Assembly: GCA_016934055.1 (NCBI GenBank)
Contig: JAFGTR010000184.1
Location: 1 to 36,123, forward strand
DNA length: 36,123 nucleotides
Source: Bacteroidales bacterium
Lineage (GTDB): Bacteria; Bacteroidota; Bacteroidia; Bacteroidales; UBA10428
Direction: 5' to 3'
This document shows, one piece after another, positions 16,101-23,980 of the stretch. The notes under the pieces were generated by a model. That model was not told the origin of the DNA. It saw nothing but the letters and a program-made list of their open reading frames with translations, and ran no database searches. A program made the translations under genes and the position numbers. How positions within the stretch are numbered: the first letter of the stretch is position 1; every line of letters starts with the position of its first letter.

Positions 16101-17478
16101 CAAAATCAACAACCACACCACTGTCAACACTTATATATTTTGAATCCTGCCCTCCGATTTCAAATATGGTGTCTACCTCTTTATCATAAGCAATTGCTGC
16201 AGTAGCCTGGGCGGTGATCTCATTGCGTATCACGTCGGCCCCGATAAAATCACCGGTAAGATAGCGACCTGAACCCGTTGAACCGGCAGCTTTAACAATA
16301 ACCTTATCGCCAACCTCATCAAAAATTTCCATCATGCCACGCCTGATAGCATCCAAAGGCTTACTGGCAGTGGGAAGATACCTTCTGGCAACAACCTGGT
16401 TATCATCGTCTATTAATACGACATTTGTGCTTAATGAGCCTACATCCAGTCCAAGGTATACCTCTGTCATCTTTTCCCCGTCAGGCAATATCCTGATATC
16501 TTTATTAATAATGGTATCAGGATTCCTGAGAGGTTCCAGATGCTTTTCATTTGTATCTCCGCTTTTAAGATATTTATCCAATCCTTCTAACCCTTTAAAT
16601 ACTGCTTTTGCTTTAGCATCAGTATAAAAAGTATGCAACACTGCGCCAATAGCTCCCATTGAAGCATAATATTCAGGAATAATCAAATCTTCCTTACCAG
16701 CATGGAGAATTTCCCTGAAAGCCCTGACAACTCCAATATTGGCTGCAACACCACCCTGAAAGATTACCGGAAGCTCAAGCTTTTTCCCCTTGGCCATTGA
16801 GCTGATAAAGTTCCTTGCAACAGCAAAACAGAGTCCGGCAACAATATCATGAACCGGAGTTGCTATCTGTTGTAAATGGATCATGTCACTTTTTGCAAAA
16901 ACACTGCACCTGCCTGCAATCCTCGGAGGATTTTCTGATTTCAGTGCCAGTTCACCAAATTCATTTTCAATGGAAACTCCAATTCTTTTCGCCTGCTGAT
17001 CAAGAAATGACCCTGTGCCGGCAGCACACAGGTTATTCAGCTGAAAATCCAGAAGCCGGGATGACTTTCCCTCTGAAGACTCCATAAAAATAAGCTTTGA
17101 ATCCTCTCCCCCCATCTCAATAATGGTTTTTACGCCCGGATAAAATTCTGATACAGAAGTCGATTGAGCAATGATTTCATTTACATAGTAACCGCCCATC
17201 AATTCCGAAGCAAGTTTGCCTCCGCTTCCTGTAAGTGATAAACTTTTTACAGGATAGTCTCTGTACTCGTTGAGTAATTCTCCGAGAACTTCCCTGAGCC
17301 TGTGAAAAGGCTTACCATGACAATAATCATAACGGTTTTTGACGATTCTTTTATGACTGTCGATTAAAATAGTATTCAGGGATATTGATCCGATATCAAT
17401 GCCCAGGTGAAGTTCGGTACCCTCAGGAATCTTTTCTTTGCCATCCGGCAATGATGGGTTTTGTTTTGTGTTATTCAT
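13171..17478 (-). CDS. giant double 2-hydroxyacyl-CoA-dehydratase-type activase fusion
   Basis: A 1435-residue protein. Two tandem BadF/BadG/BcrA/BcrD ASKHA ATPase domains occupy about 22-285 and 338-595: phosphate motifs LGIDIGSISL and LGLDVGSLST, and in each the cluster cysteines Cys151 plus Cys191 (NLCAAGTG, GRCSVF) and Cys465 plus Cys505 (KVCAAGTG, DRCTVF). In dimeric activases one such pair per subunit holds a [4Fe-4S] cluster; here a single chain could provide both halves. A Cys motif follows (Cys624, 627, 631, with 651), then a DUF2229-like region (about 690-920), and a C-terminal HgdB/BcrC-like region with KECFPMICTTG and GPCRFGQYN cysteines. Related two-component systems drive very low-potential reductions with ATP. 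Function of the long fused form is not settled. The gene directly upstream encodes a NifX-like protein. Confidence 0.88.
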   Translation of the reverse strand: MNNTKQNPSLPDGKEKIPEGTELHLGIDIGSISLNTILIDSHKRIVKNRYDYCHGKPFHRLREVLGELLNEYRDYPVKSLSLTGSGGKLASELMGGYYVNEIIAQSTSVSEFYPGVKTIIEMGGEDSKLIFMESSEGKSSRLLDFQLNNLCAAGTGSFLDQQAKRIGVSIENEFGELALKSENPPRIAGRCSVFAKSDMIHLQQIATPVHDIVAGLCFAVARNFISSMAKGKKLELPVIFQGGVAANIGVVRAFREILHAGKEDLIIPEYYASMGAIGAVLHTFYTDAKAKAVFKGLEGLDKYLKSGDTNEKHLEPLRNPDTIINKDIRILPDGEKMTEVYLGLDVGSLSTNVVLIDDDNQVVARRYLPTASKPLDAIRRGMMEIFDEVGDKVIVKAAGSTGSGRYLTGDFIGADVIRNEITAQATAAIAYDKEVDTIFEIGGQDSKYISVDSGVVVDFEMNKVCAAGTGSFLEEQAEKLGINIIEEFGNLALQSKKPTALGDRCTVFMESDLNSHQQKGAITEDLVGGLAYSIVLNYIHMVVGKKRIGNHILFQGGVTNNKAVVAAFEKVTGKKIYVPPHFDVTGAIGAAMLARDHVKENKINTRFKGWDISKIPYTVDKFICKKCPNFCEIRRVRIEGEKRPLFYGARCEIFEVEERKNKGRGIPNYFDERLNMLMGDYKEEEKDERISIGIPRALMLFYQQFPFWRTFFEELGFRVVVSSETDNKLMKRSLDVIVAETCLPVEVMHGHIYDLLEKQVDYIFTPFIITEKAEKDDPTYNYNCTYVQTYPFMVKTALSPEDRQKLLIPALNFKYFGKVLNKDLSDFMWEKFKVPRKKVVDAIMKADRLQTQYEQSLEIRGKEVLDNLPDDKESVVILGRPYNTGDPALNMNLVEKLINLDVIPIPTEFLPISGEHITQDYRQMYWPNGKSILAASRIIGRDKKIHAVYMSNYRCGPDSFLSHFVHEEMAGKPYLELEIDEHSADAGLITRCEAFLDSMRGSKLINKARGEVYIPKGFSTSPTKDRILYFPYMCDAGEAIAAASRSCGIDARVLPREDEKDLDLGRKYTTGKECFPMICTTGSFLKKLMEPGTDSKKISFFMPDHNGPCRFGQYNKFQSILFKRLGFEDVRIISPSNDTSYEEISAGQGAKFRYLAWKGIVSVDLLRKLKQERKPYELYPGSTERIYNEALSMIVDSIEHRRAKDVIEILKQTARRMHEIPLKNGLRKPVIAVVGEIFMRDNPFCNGFIIDRLEKNGAETWIAPFGEWLSYTTYRYKRDSIWKGDYKGLMKAKIQDFAQKMVSKKIQKSLFGMYDSQRDIELHEMLESCGPYIHKHYDGDPALNLGTSVALGKTGISGIANILPFTCMPGTVIESVSDRFKRDHNNIPYVNIAYDGQDNTTIDMRIQAFMHQAKEYAKEKGYDKDVKKFSQPVTV

Positions 17479-17563
17479 TATTGAAAAGAGTGATTTTTAT
17501 GTTGTTATATTATATACTTATCAATGATCGTTGGCTAATATCAATAACTGAGATTTAAACTCA

Positions 17564-18085
17564 TTATCCTCTTCCTCTTCCTCTTCCGCCTCCCATTCCA
17601 CGGCCACCTCCGATTCCCATCCCTTTTCCGGGGCCACTTCCTCTGCCGTTCCCCATTCGTCGGCCTGACCGGAGTCCGATGCCCATTCCAGCACCTCCTG
17701 CACGTGCGTCATATTTGCCAAAGGCTTTGCGCGCTGAATGAATACTGTCTTTTAATGTCGGATACTTCAAAGGTTCGACCTCTCCATTTCTGACTTTCTC
17801 CACAGCCAGTGACACAGGCATATTCCGGCACTGATAAAGAATAAACCCAGACGATACCATTTCATCAAAAGAAGAAGGCCCGATATTGCCAACAATCACT
17901 TTTTTAATATCACGGGTGATAAACTGTTTGATATTAAGCCCTGATTCATCAGCCTGTATTCCGGGAAAGGCTTTATATTCCATAGTCAGCGGATCAACAA
18001 CAAGAAAAAAAACGGCATGACCAAATCTCCCCGACACTTTTGCATCCACTGTATCGCCTGACGAAGCAACCAAATATTTTTCCAT
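17564..18085 (-). CDS. NifX/NifB-C-like (Nitro_FeMo-Co family) protein 4 with Gly/Arg-rich tail
   Basis: A 173-residue protein. Residues 1-115 form the cofactor-carrier domain: KYLVASSGDTVDAKVSGRFGHAVFFLVVD with the family's GRFGHA signature, then KVIVGNIGPSSFDEMVSSGFILYQC, the glycine-rich strand-turn, and VEKVRNGEVEPL. From about 128 to the end the chain is almost only Gly, Arg, Met and Lys (GMGIGLRSGRR...GGGRGRGRG), a disordered basic tail. Similar Gly/Met/Arg tails occur on anaerobe NifX-like and DUF5320 proteins. It is 85 bases upstream of the giant activase and on the same strand, so it is probably cotranscribed and may serve that enzyme. The truncated copy at 4982-5074 is its closest relative in the window. 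Confidence 0.85.
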   Translation of the reverse strand: MEKYLVASSGDTVDAKVSGRFGHAVFFLVVDPLTMEYKAFPGIQADESGLNIKQFITRDIKKVIVGNIGPSSFDEMVSSGFILYQCRNMPVSLAVEKVRNGEVEPLKYPTLKDSIHSARKAFGKYDARAGGAGMGIGLRSGRRMGNGRGSGPGKGMGIGGGRGMGGGRGRGRG

Positions 18086-18180
18086 GGCATGAATTCTTAG
18101 TATAATTCGATTATTTTTATCTGTAGATCAAATTTTTAATAGTTTATTTGCCCAACAAAGCATACATAACAAAAAACCAA

Positions 18181-18257
18181 GACCTAAGATCAAAGATCTA
18201 AGATCAAATCTGAACGATACCATCACAACCATCATAACAACCATAACCATCACAACC
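18181..18257. repeat. low-complexity intergenic repeats
   Basis: The 292-bp gap between the ZIP gene and the NifX-like gene contains short degenerate direct repeats: AAGATC-type units around 18186-18209 and two copies of CCATCACAACC (18220-18230 and 18247-18257) separated by further CAT/AAC triplet-like sequence. No coding potential was seen in it. The upstream region of the NifX/activase unit therefore has few clear promoter marks. Confidence 0.5.
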
Positions 18258-18377
18258 GGCAACTTATAATCGGCACCGGGTTATTTATTGTAAAACCAAA
18301 GTTAAAACACTGATTATATGATTATAAACTATTGATTGACGGTTATGGTTTTGCCTGCTGAACATAACAACTGTTTA

Positions 18378-19109
18378 TTAAAACACTTTTGATAATACGA
18401 TAAACACAGCCAGTCCCACCCCGCTTATAAACGCATAGCTGGAATGTTTTTTTTCCTCTCCTCTTGCCTCAGGCAAAAGATGGGAAGATGAAATATAGAT
18501 CAAAACACCGGCTGTGAAACCCAATATCAAACCCAGGGTGCTTTGGCTAAGCTGATTGATGAGCGGATAAGCAACAAACGCTCCCAGCGGAGTAGTGAGG
18601 CCTGCCACCAGGAATGCATATAGCATGGCTTTTTTTTCTTTCACCCCACCCTTCAGGAAAAAGGTATAAGTTATGATTCCCTCTGCAAATTCATGAATTA
18701 CCAACCCGGTTGCAGCCAGAAAACCAGTGAGAATGCTGATACTGAATGTTACCGTATAAACAATGCCGTCGATAAAAGAGTGAATGCCGATACCTTCTGC
18801 TGCTACAATGCCAAAAGCAAGCACTTCTTTCTGCGTCCTTTTTTTGATCAATTCATTGGAGAAAAACATAAACAAATAACCCAGCAATGCCATAAACCCG
18901 GCATAAAAATTCTTTTGTATTGCCTGGGGCATTGCCAGCATCAGTGGAGTCGATATCAAAACGCCGGCAGCAAAACACATAAAATATGGCTTGGCTTTTT
19001 CAGCCCATTCCCTGAATTTGTGGAGTATTAAAATGCCAACACCGTTAATGATTGCTGCAAGAATTGCAAAAACCAGTATCCATATGAACGTATTCGAATC
19101 TGCTGTCAT
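18378..19109 (-). CDS. ZIP-family metal transporter
   Basis: Integral membrane transporter of 243 residues with about eight hydrophobic segments. The paired metal-site motifs in the fourth and fifth helices are HSFIDG (His110, Asp114) and HEFAEG (His139, Glu140, Glu143), the binuclear site of ZIP proteins that import zinc, iron or other divalent metals. The order of segments and the length match GufA/ZupT-like bacterial members. It is the last gene of the long minus-strand run, 67 bases after DUF1684. Given the Fe-S enzymes and a possible nickel enzyme upstream, metal supply is a reasonable role, but the metal cannot be read from sequence. Confidence 0.92.
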   Translation of the reverse strand: MTADSNTFIWILVFAILAAIINGVGILILHKFREWAEKAKPYFMCFAAGVLISTPLMLAMPQAIQKNFYAGFMALLGYLFMFFSNELIKKRTQKEVLAFGIVAAEGIGIHSFIDGIVYTVTFSISILTGFLAATGLVIHEFAEGIITYTFFLKGGVKEKKAMLYAFLVAGLTTPLGAFVAYPLINQLSQSTLGLILGFTAGVLIYISSSHLLPEARGEEKKHSSYAFISGVGLAVFIVLSKVF

Positions 19110-19176
19110 TTTTAACTGTGGTTTGTATAATTGTTAAAAATACAATGAATTATCTTAATTCAAATCAATCTTTTTT

Positions 19177-19728
19177 TCAATCCATCGTTAAGTATTTTTT
19201 CTCACCGGCATAAACAGTTACCTTAAGCCAGTTTTCGGGTTCAACATAAGGACAGGCATAATATTCGCTATAGGCACACCAGGGATTATAGGCCTTATTG
19301 AAATCCAGGATCCATTTTCCATCTGTTGTATAATGCTCTCCAACATCGAGATCTATATATCTCCCTGCGCCGTATGTTTCTTTGCCACTGGTTTTATCAC
19401 GAAAAGGAACAAAAAGGCCTTCTTCTCCCGAATGGCTCTTATATGCCTGAAGCACGCACTCTTCTCCTTTTATCCTGAATAAAAATTCACCCCATCTGAA
19501 AAATTTTCTTACATTACCTTTTGTATCATTGATCTTTAAAATCTTTTTCTCGTTGTGTTCATGAAGTTTCAATTCAAACTGCACATCAGGATCAGGCGGA
19601 TAGTAATTGAGTCCTGAAAACTGCTGACGGTAAAAAAACGGTATTGGTGAGTCAGAATGATTCTTAAAGAACAAGTCTTTTTGATTGCGTTCTTCAATTA
19701 TCGTATTTTTCCAAATATTAACGTCCAT
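19177..19728 (-). CDS. DUF1684 protein
   Basis: A 183-residue soluble protein of family DUF1684. The conserved C-terminal block is FVPFRDKTSGKETYGAGRYIDLD...DFNKAYNPWCAYSEYYACPYVEPENWLKVTVYAGEKKY, which is the core of the family. The N-terminal part (WRNTI-like helix, then FRYQQ/FSGLNYYPPDP) is also of the expected type. No signal peptide is visible. The biochemical role of the family is unknown to me. It follows the LarA-like gene by 38 bases and is probably cotranscribed with it. Confidence 0.88.
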   Translation of the reverse strand: MDVNIWKNTIIEERNQKDLFFKNHSDSPIPFFYRQQFSGLNYYPPDPDVQFELKLHEHNEKKILKINDTKGNVRKFFRWGEFLFRIKGEECVLQAYKSHSGEEGLFVPFRDKTSGKETYGAGRYIDLDVGEHYTTDGKWILDFNKAYNPWCAYSEYYACPYVEPENWLKVTVYAGEKKYLTMD

Positions 19729-19766
19729 GATTTACAAATTTTAATTTAATGCCGGATCTGGTCTCA

Positions 19767-21161
19767 TTATGATTTATACTTTTCGATATCCTTATTATCC
19801 GATTCAATAAGCTGTTGCCAGGTTAATTCATCAGGTTCCCTTTCCTTCATACTTTTTGCAAAAGCAAGGTTGGTGTTCAGTGAATCAATAAACTTTTCTT
19901 TAGCTGTCCACAGGCCAAGGCTTGGTGATGGAATAAAATAAAAATCTTCTCCATGCAATTGATGCATACCTTCTTTGCGTGATTCAGGTTTATAATTCTT
20001 TAATGCTGCAGCTAAACTGATATAATCAAAACCGACTCCTTCAACTTCATCGGGAGAGAGTTTACCCGGCGCATATGTAATTGTAAACCGCCCTTCGGAA
20101 GAACCGTGTATCAGGTGTGCCGCAGCATGTCCAAGATCGTGTAATTCCGGATCACTATTGTATAATTTTAATGTATTTGACGTTCCTTTGTAACCATATT
20201 TACGGATGAGCAGGTCAACTTCTTTTTGTTCCCCGAAGCGCTCAACGCCGGGGGCAATAATTATAAGTTCACCGCCATCAGCAATAACTTTGCGTGTACG
20301 GTATATGGCTTTGTTGGCTACCCATGTACTTTTAAACTCATTTGCATCCATCATACACACCACCTTTTTTAAGGGTTTTTCAAATACATGTATGGTGTGT
20401 TCACGTGCATATTGGGCTGCTGCCATGTAGGTGCTGTTATCTTCGCCAACATACAGGCCTGTTGTTTTAAACTCTCCTTCATTGTTATAAGTTTTAACAA
20501 TCAAAACATATACATCAGGCACATTTTTCAGGTAGTCCCTCTCTGCCATAATATAACAACCCCTCAGAGGGGTTACGATTTGCCCCAGGTTATCCTCAAT
20601 ACCATAGGCAGCCGCCATCAGATGTGAGGCACATATGGTTGATTTACCTCCCAATCCGATAAAATAGTTTTTATTGTGATTGGCAAAACCCAATACCTCA
20701 TGCGGAACAACCTGGCCTATATTCACTACCAGATCATAACCGCCCCCGGTTACAGCCCTGTTAACCTCAACAGGAACAGACCAATCAGCACGCCCGTTGG
20801 TAACATATTGAACAAATTCCTTACTGATTTCCCCCAGTTTTATGCAGGATGACTTCCAGTCATGAACCTGAAAACACTTCCCGGGAATGTCCCCGAACAT
20901 CCATTGGTTTTCTTTTCGGCTATGCGGCACATGTTGCCCCAACGTAGGGATAACATCAACATGGCATTGGCGGCCCAGGATATGATACAGCATGTTGGTT
21001 ATGTACCCTGCACCTGAATGATAACGGGTGATATCGGGAGGTAATAACAACACCTTTCTTATGGAACGGTTAAAACGTTTACCGGCCTCATCTACCAAAC
21101 GTTTCATCATTTCCAACTGCGTTTTTTCGGTAACCGGTTGTCCTTCTTTGCAGAACCACAT
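19767..21161 (-). CDS. LarA-like (DUF2088) racemase/epimerase family protein
   Basis: A 464-residue homologue of LarA, the lactate racemase that uses a nickel-pincer nucleotide made from nicotinic acid adenine dinucleotide. Seen: VLLLPPDITRYHSGAGYITNML in place of the LarA PDxTRP motif; VVNIGQVVPHEVLGFANHNKNYFIGLGGKSTICASHL, corresponding to the catalytic His / cofactor-Lys region but in the longer subgroup version with about eight extra residues; and GGELIIIAPGVERFGE, the usual C-terminal motif. The Lys of GLGGK is a candidate for the cofactor-bound lysine. No larB, larC or larE gene is in the window. The substrate is likely a hydroxy acid but is unknown. It follows the KaiC-like gene by 61 bases. 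Confidence 0.83.
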   Translation of the reverse strand: MWFCKEGQPVTEKTQLEMMKRLVDEAGKRFNRSIRKVLLLPPDITRYHSGAGYITNMLYHILGRQCHVDVIPTLGQHVPHSRKENQWMFGDIPGKCFQVHDWKSSCIKLGEISKEFVQYVTNGRADWSVPVEVNRAVTGGGYDLVVNIGQVVPHEVLGFANHNKNYFIGLGGKSTICASHLMAAAYGIEDNLGQIVTPLRGCYIMAERDYLKNVPDVYVLIVKTYNNEGEFKTTGLYVGEDNSTYMAAAQYAREHTIHVFEKPLKKVVCMMDANEFKSTWVANKAIYRTRKVIADGGELIIIAPGVERFGEQKEVDLLIRKYGYKGTSNTLKLYNSDPELHDLGHAAAHLIHGSSEGRFTITYAPGKLSPDEVEGVGFDYISLAAALKNYKPESRKEGMHQLHGEDFYFIPSPSLGLWTAKEKFIDSLNTNLAFAKSMKEREPDELTWQQLIESDNKDIEKYKS

Positions 21162-21222
21162 AACAACGAGATTTTTTATTGTTTTTTATCAGTTTGATCA
21201 ATTTCATTAATAAGGTTTTTCC

Positions 21223-21975
21223 CTATAATTTCATGATCTCGGGTATTCTTGTCTTTCGGGTTATTTCTGCGATTGCGTTTATTTCTTTCAGCAATTCTTC
21301 TGATATGGGCACTTCTATTTCTTTTTTTGAAAAAGCAACTTCTTTCATTCTGTCAATCCTAAGAAAGAGTTTCATGGGTTTTTCCATTCGGGTAAACATC
21401 AGGTTATCTGCTGCATCTTCCAGTATTTTGATTTCATCAGCAAGCGCACTGGTGCTTACAGCAAAAGCATACGTAAGGCTTTTATCGTGATGCAAAAAAC
21501 CCTTCAGTTTATCCAACATGCGATCTTTATAAGTTTTGGAAAAAAGCAGCAGGTTCAGGGCAGAACCAAAAACCATAGTGCCCAGTTCTGATTTGACCAG
21601 CATATTTCCGGCTTTTTCAACAGCCTCATCCCAAGTTTCAGGGTTTACCATATTCGCCTTGAGGGTATGATCGTCAACTATCTCACATCCATTGACAGCT
21701 GGATCAAACTGAATATATGCAATTTTCCCCTGATAGTCGTTAAGATCCATATTGTATAGCTTTTTCATGGCCGTTTTTACCAGTTCACCCGATGGATATT
21801 GCAATGGAATACCAATCAAAGAACCGCCTGCTTTCAGCCATGCATCCAAAAAGGCAAACTCTACCAGTGGCTTCCCTGTTCCACCAGGACCGCTTATCAG
21901 GGTTGACGAAGGCACCAGTATACCTTCCGGTAACAACTCTTCAAGCCATTTAATATTTGTTTTTAGTTTAGTCAT
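21223..21975 (-). CDS. KaiC/RecA-like protein with degenerate nucleotide-binding motifs
   Basis: A 250-residue single-domain protein that follows the KaiC/RadA-like fold order: N-terminal IKWLEELLPEGILVPSSTLISGPGGTGKPLVEFAFLDAWLKAGG, then a SGELVKTAMKKLYNMDL segment as in KaiC, and a C-terminal ILEDAADNLMFTRMEKPMKLFLRIDRMKEVAF block. The Walker A motif ends GK-Pro (Lys35-Pro36) where Ser or Thr should coordinate magnesium, and the Walker B strand reads TMVFGSAL without the expected Asp. The nucleotide sequence confirms CCA for Pro36. So it may bind nucleotide weakly or not hydrolyse it, acting as a regulator or scaffold. It lies between AmrS-type and LarA-like genes. Confidence 0.78.
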   Translation of the reverse strand: MTKLKTNIKWLEELLPEGILVPSSTLISGPGGTGKPLVEFAFLDAWLKAGGSLIGIPLQYPSGELVKTAMKKLYNMDLNDYQGKIAYIQFDPAVNGCEIVDDHTLKANMVNPETWDEAVEKAGNMLVKSELGTMVFGSALNLLLFSKTYKDRMLDKLKGFLHHDKSLTYAFAVSTSALADEIKILEDAADNLMFTRMEKPMKLFLRIDRMKEVAFSKKEIEVPISEELLKEINAIAEITRKTRIPEIMKL

Positions 21976-22049
21976 GATTTTTGATGATTGGAATAGTCCT
22001 GTTTAAAGTATTTAAATCAACAAATTAATGTTTATCATAATCAGCAATA

Positions 22050-23063
22050 TTATATTCCTTCGCCAGCAATTTTTAAACCGCATTCAGGGCATTTCCCATC
22101 TTTGATATGATTCCTTGTTACCCCAAAACCCTGACGTTCAATCAGCAAAGCTCCACATAGAGGACATTTGGTATCTGATTCACCAGGTAATGCAATATTG
22201 CCTATATAAACAAAATAAAGCCCTTCTTCCAGACCAATGTTTTTGGCCATTTGTAAAGTTTTTACCGGCGTTGGAGGTATATCTTTCATTTTATACCCGG
22301 GGAAAAACCGGCTGATATGCCAGGGCACATCCTTCCCTAATTCAGCAACTATAAAATTTGCCATCCTGCGTATTTCTCCGGGATCATCATTAATGCCGGG
22401 AATAATCAAACTGGTCACCTCGAGCCAGATCCCCATTTGTTTTATTCTTTTCAGGTTATCAAGCACAGGCTGTAACCGGGCGCCTATAATCTGCCGGTAT
22501 GTTTCATCCCGAAATGCTTTCAGATCAACATTTATCGCATCGAGATAAGGATTGATCATATCAAGCATTTCGCTGGTCATATATCCGTTTGACACATAAA
22601 TATTCTTAAGTTCTGCTTCATTTGCCAATCGGGCAATATCAAAACTATATTCGAAAAATATGGTGGGTTCGGTATAAGTGTATGCAATGCTTGTGCAATT
22701 GGTTTGTAATGTATTTTTTACTATCTGTTCCGGTGTTATAATATTCCCCGATTCCAGAATTTCATAACTGCTGACTTGCGAAATATCCCAATTCTGGCAG
22801 AAACGGCAGCGAAAATTACAACCGGGAGTAGCAATTGAATAGGCTTTTGACCCGGGATAGAAATGATATAATGGTTTTTTCTCTATCGGATCAATATGTT
22901 GTGCAATTGCCCTGCCATACACTTTAGTATAGAGAATACCGTTAATATTCTCTCTTACCTTGCATATTCCTGCTTTTCCGTTGTTAACCACACAACGGTG
23001 GGCACAAAGGACACATCTGATTTTTTCGTTATCAAGCTTTTGGTATAATAAAGCTTCCTTCAT
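22050..23063 (-). CDS. amrS: AmrS-type radical SAM protein (AmmeMemoRadiSam family)
   Basis: A 337-residue radical SAM enzyme of the PflA-like AmrS group. The radical cluster motif is C-X3-C-X2-C at Cys82, Cys86 and Cys89 (TPGCNFRCRFCQNWDIS). An N-terminal Cys-rich segment (Cys17, 20, 24, 34) precedes it, and the C-terminus has a zinc-ribbon (CPLCG...CPECG). YTYTEPTIFFEY and VDLKAF...RQI fit the group. In other organisms AmrS is found with AMMECR1 and Memo partners; neither is in the window. The gene starts inside the last four bases of nadA (ATGA overlap), so the two are coupled. The reaction of AmrS is not settled. Confidence 0.88.
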   Translation of the reverse strand: MKEALLYQKLDNEKIRCVLCAHRCVVNNGKAGICKVRENINGILYTKVYGRAIAQHIDPIEKKPLYHFYPGSKAYSIATPGCNFRCRFCQNWDISQVSSYEILESGNIITPEQIVKNTLQTNCTSIAYTYTEPTIFFEYSFDIARLANEAELKNIYVSNGYMTSEMLDMINPYLDAINVDLKAFRDETYRQIIGARLQPVLDNLKRIKQMGIWLEVTSLIIPGINDDPGEIRRMANFIVAELGKDVPWHISRFFPGYKMKDIPPTPVKTLQMAKNIGLEEGLYFVYIGNIALPGESDTKCPLCGALLIERQGFGVTRNHIKDGKCPECGLKIAGEGI

Positions 23064-23965
23064 AATACGGCCAACATTCTGTCAAGTGCAATTGCTGCTT
23101 TCTCGCTCGTTTCTTCAGGAACATCTATTTTATATTCCATTCTCTCCAGTGCCTGTTTTATTTTTTCCAGGGTGATTGTATTCATTCCTTCACAAAATGA
23201 ATTGACACCGTAAAATTGTTTATCAGGATTATCTGATTTCAAACGGTATATAAAACTTTCTTCAGTTCCCACAATGAATTCCTTTTTGAAAGACTTTTTA
23301 ACATATTCAGACATCTGCGAAGTACTGCCTGTAAAATCGGCCATATGCCTTACAGGCGTTGTACATTCCGGATGAACAATAATTTCGGCTTCGGAATGTT
23401 TTTCTTTTAACTGTTGTATTTTATTGCTCTTAATGTTCTCATGTACATAACAATACCCGTCCCACAGGTGAATATCTTTATTTGTTCGTTCAGCCACATA
23501 TGCCCCCAGGTTTCGGTCAGGTACAAACAAGACCGAATTATAATTTAAGGAATTAACAACATCAACAGCATTAGCCGAAGTGCAACAAATATCAGATACG
23601 GCTTTTACCTCTGCAGAACTATTCACATAACTCACAATGGCTAAACCGTGATTTTTGTTTTTCAGATTTAAAATCTGTTCACGGGCAGCCATATCTGCCA
23701 AACCACATCCTGCATTTTTATCAGGCAGAAGGATAGTTTTATAGGGATTCAGGATGGCTGCAGTTTCTGCCATAAATTGAACACCGCAAAAAACAATTAC
23801 ATCCGCTTTTGTGTTAACAACCCTCCTGCTTAAATCCAATGAATCGCCCACATAATCGGCAATATCCTGCACTTCCCCGTGCTGGTAAACATGAGCCAGG
23901 ATAATAGCATTGCGTTCTTTTTTAAGCTGCTGAATTGATGCTGTCAGTTTCTGAAGGATTGTCAT
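23060..23965 (-). CDS. nadA: quinolinate synthase
   Basis: Condenses iminoaspartate with dihydroxyacetone phosphate to quinolinate, the committed step of de novo NAD synthesis. The 301-residue length and the three [4Fe-4S] ligands fit the short three-Cys type: Cys87 (NAGCGLADM), Cys172 (GYCYVHE) and Cys258 (NSFCEGM), spaced almost as in the Thermotoga enzyme. Other motifs are AHVYQHGEVQDIADYVGDS, CGVQFMAETA and HPECTTPV. No nadB or nadC is adjacent, so iminoaspartate must be made elsewhere, by L-aspartate oxidase or aspartate dehydrogenase. Genes on both sides are tightly packed (15-base gap from the PLP protein, 4-base overlap with amrS). Confidence 0.95.
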   Translation of the reverse strand: MTILQKLTASIQQLKKERNAIILAHVYQHGEVQDIADYVGDSLDLSRRVVNTKADVIVFCGVQFMAETAAILNPYKTILLPDKNAGCGLADMAAREQILNLKNKNHGLAIVSYVNSSAEVKAVSDICCTSANAVDVVNSLNYNSVLFVPDRNLGAYVAERTNKDIHLWDGYCYVHENIKSNKIQQLKEKHSEAEIIVHPECTTPVRHMADFTGSTSQMSEYVKKSFKKEFIVGTEESFIYRLKSDNPDKQFYGVNSFCEGMNTITLEKIKQALERMEYKIDVPEETSEKAAIALDRMLAVL

Positions 23966-23980
23966 AACTGTTGTTATTCG

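Noticed and set aside
13171..17478. Many plus-strand ORFs opposite the giant activase
   Set aside because: They are shadows of the conserved minus-strand gene with no family features.
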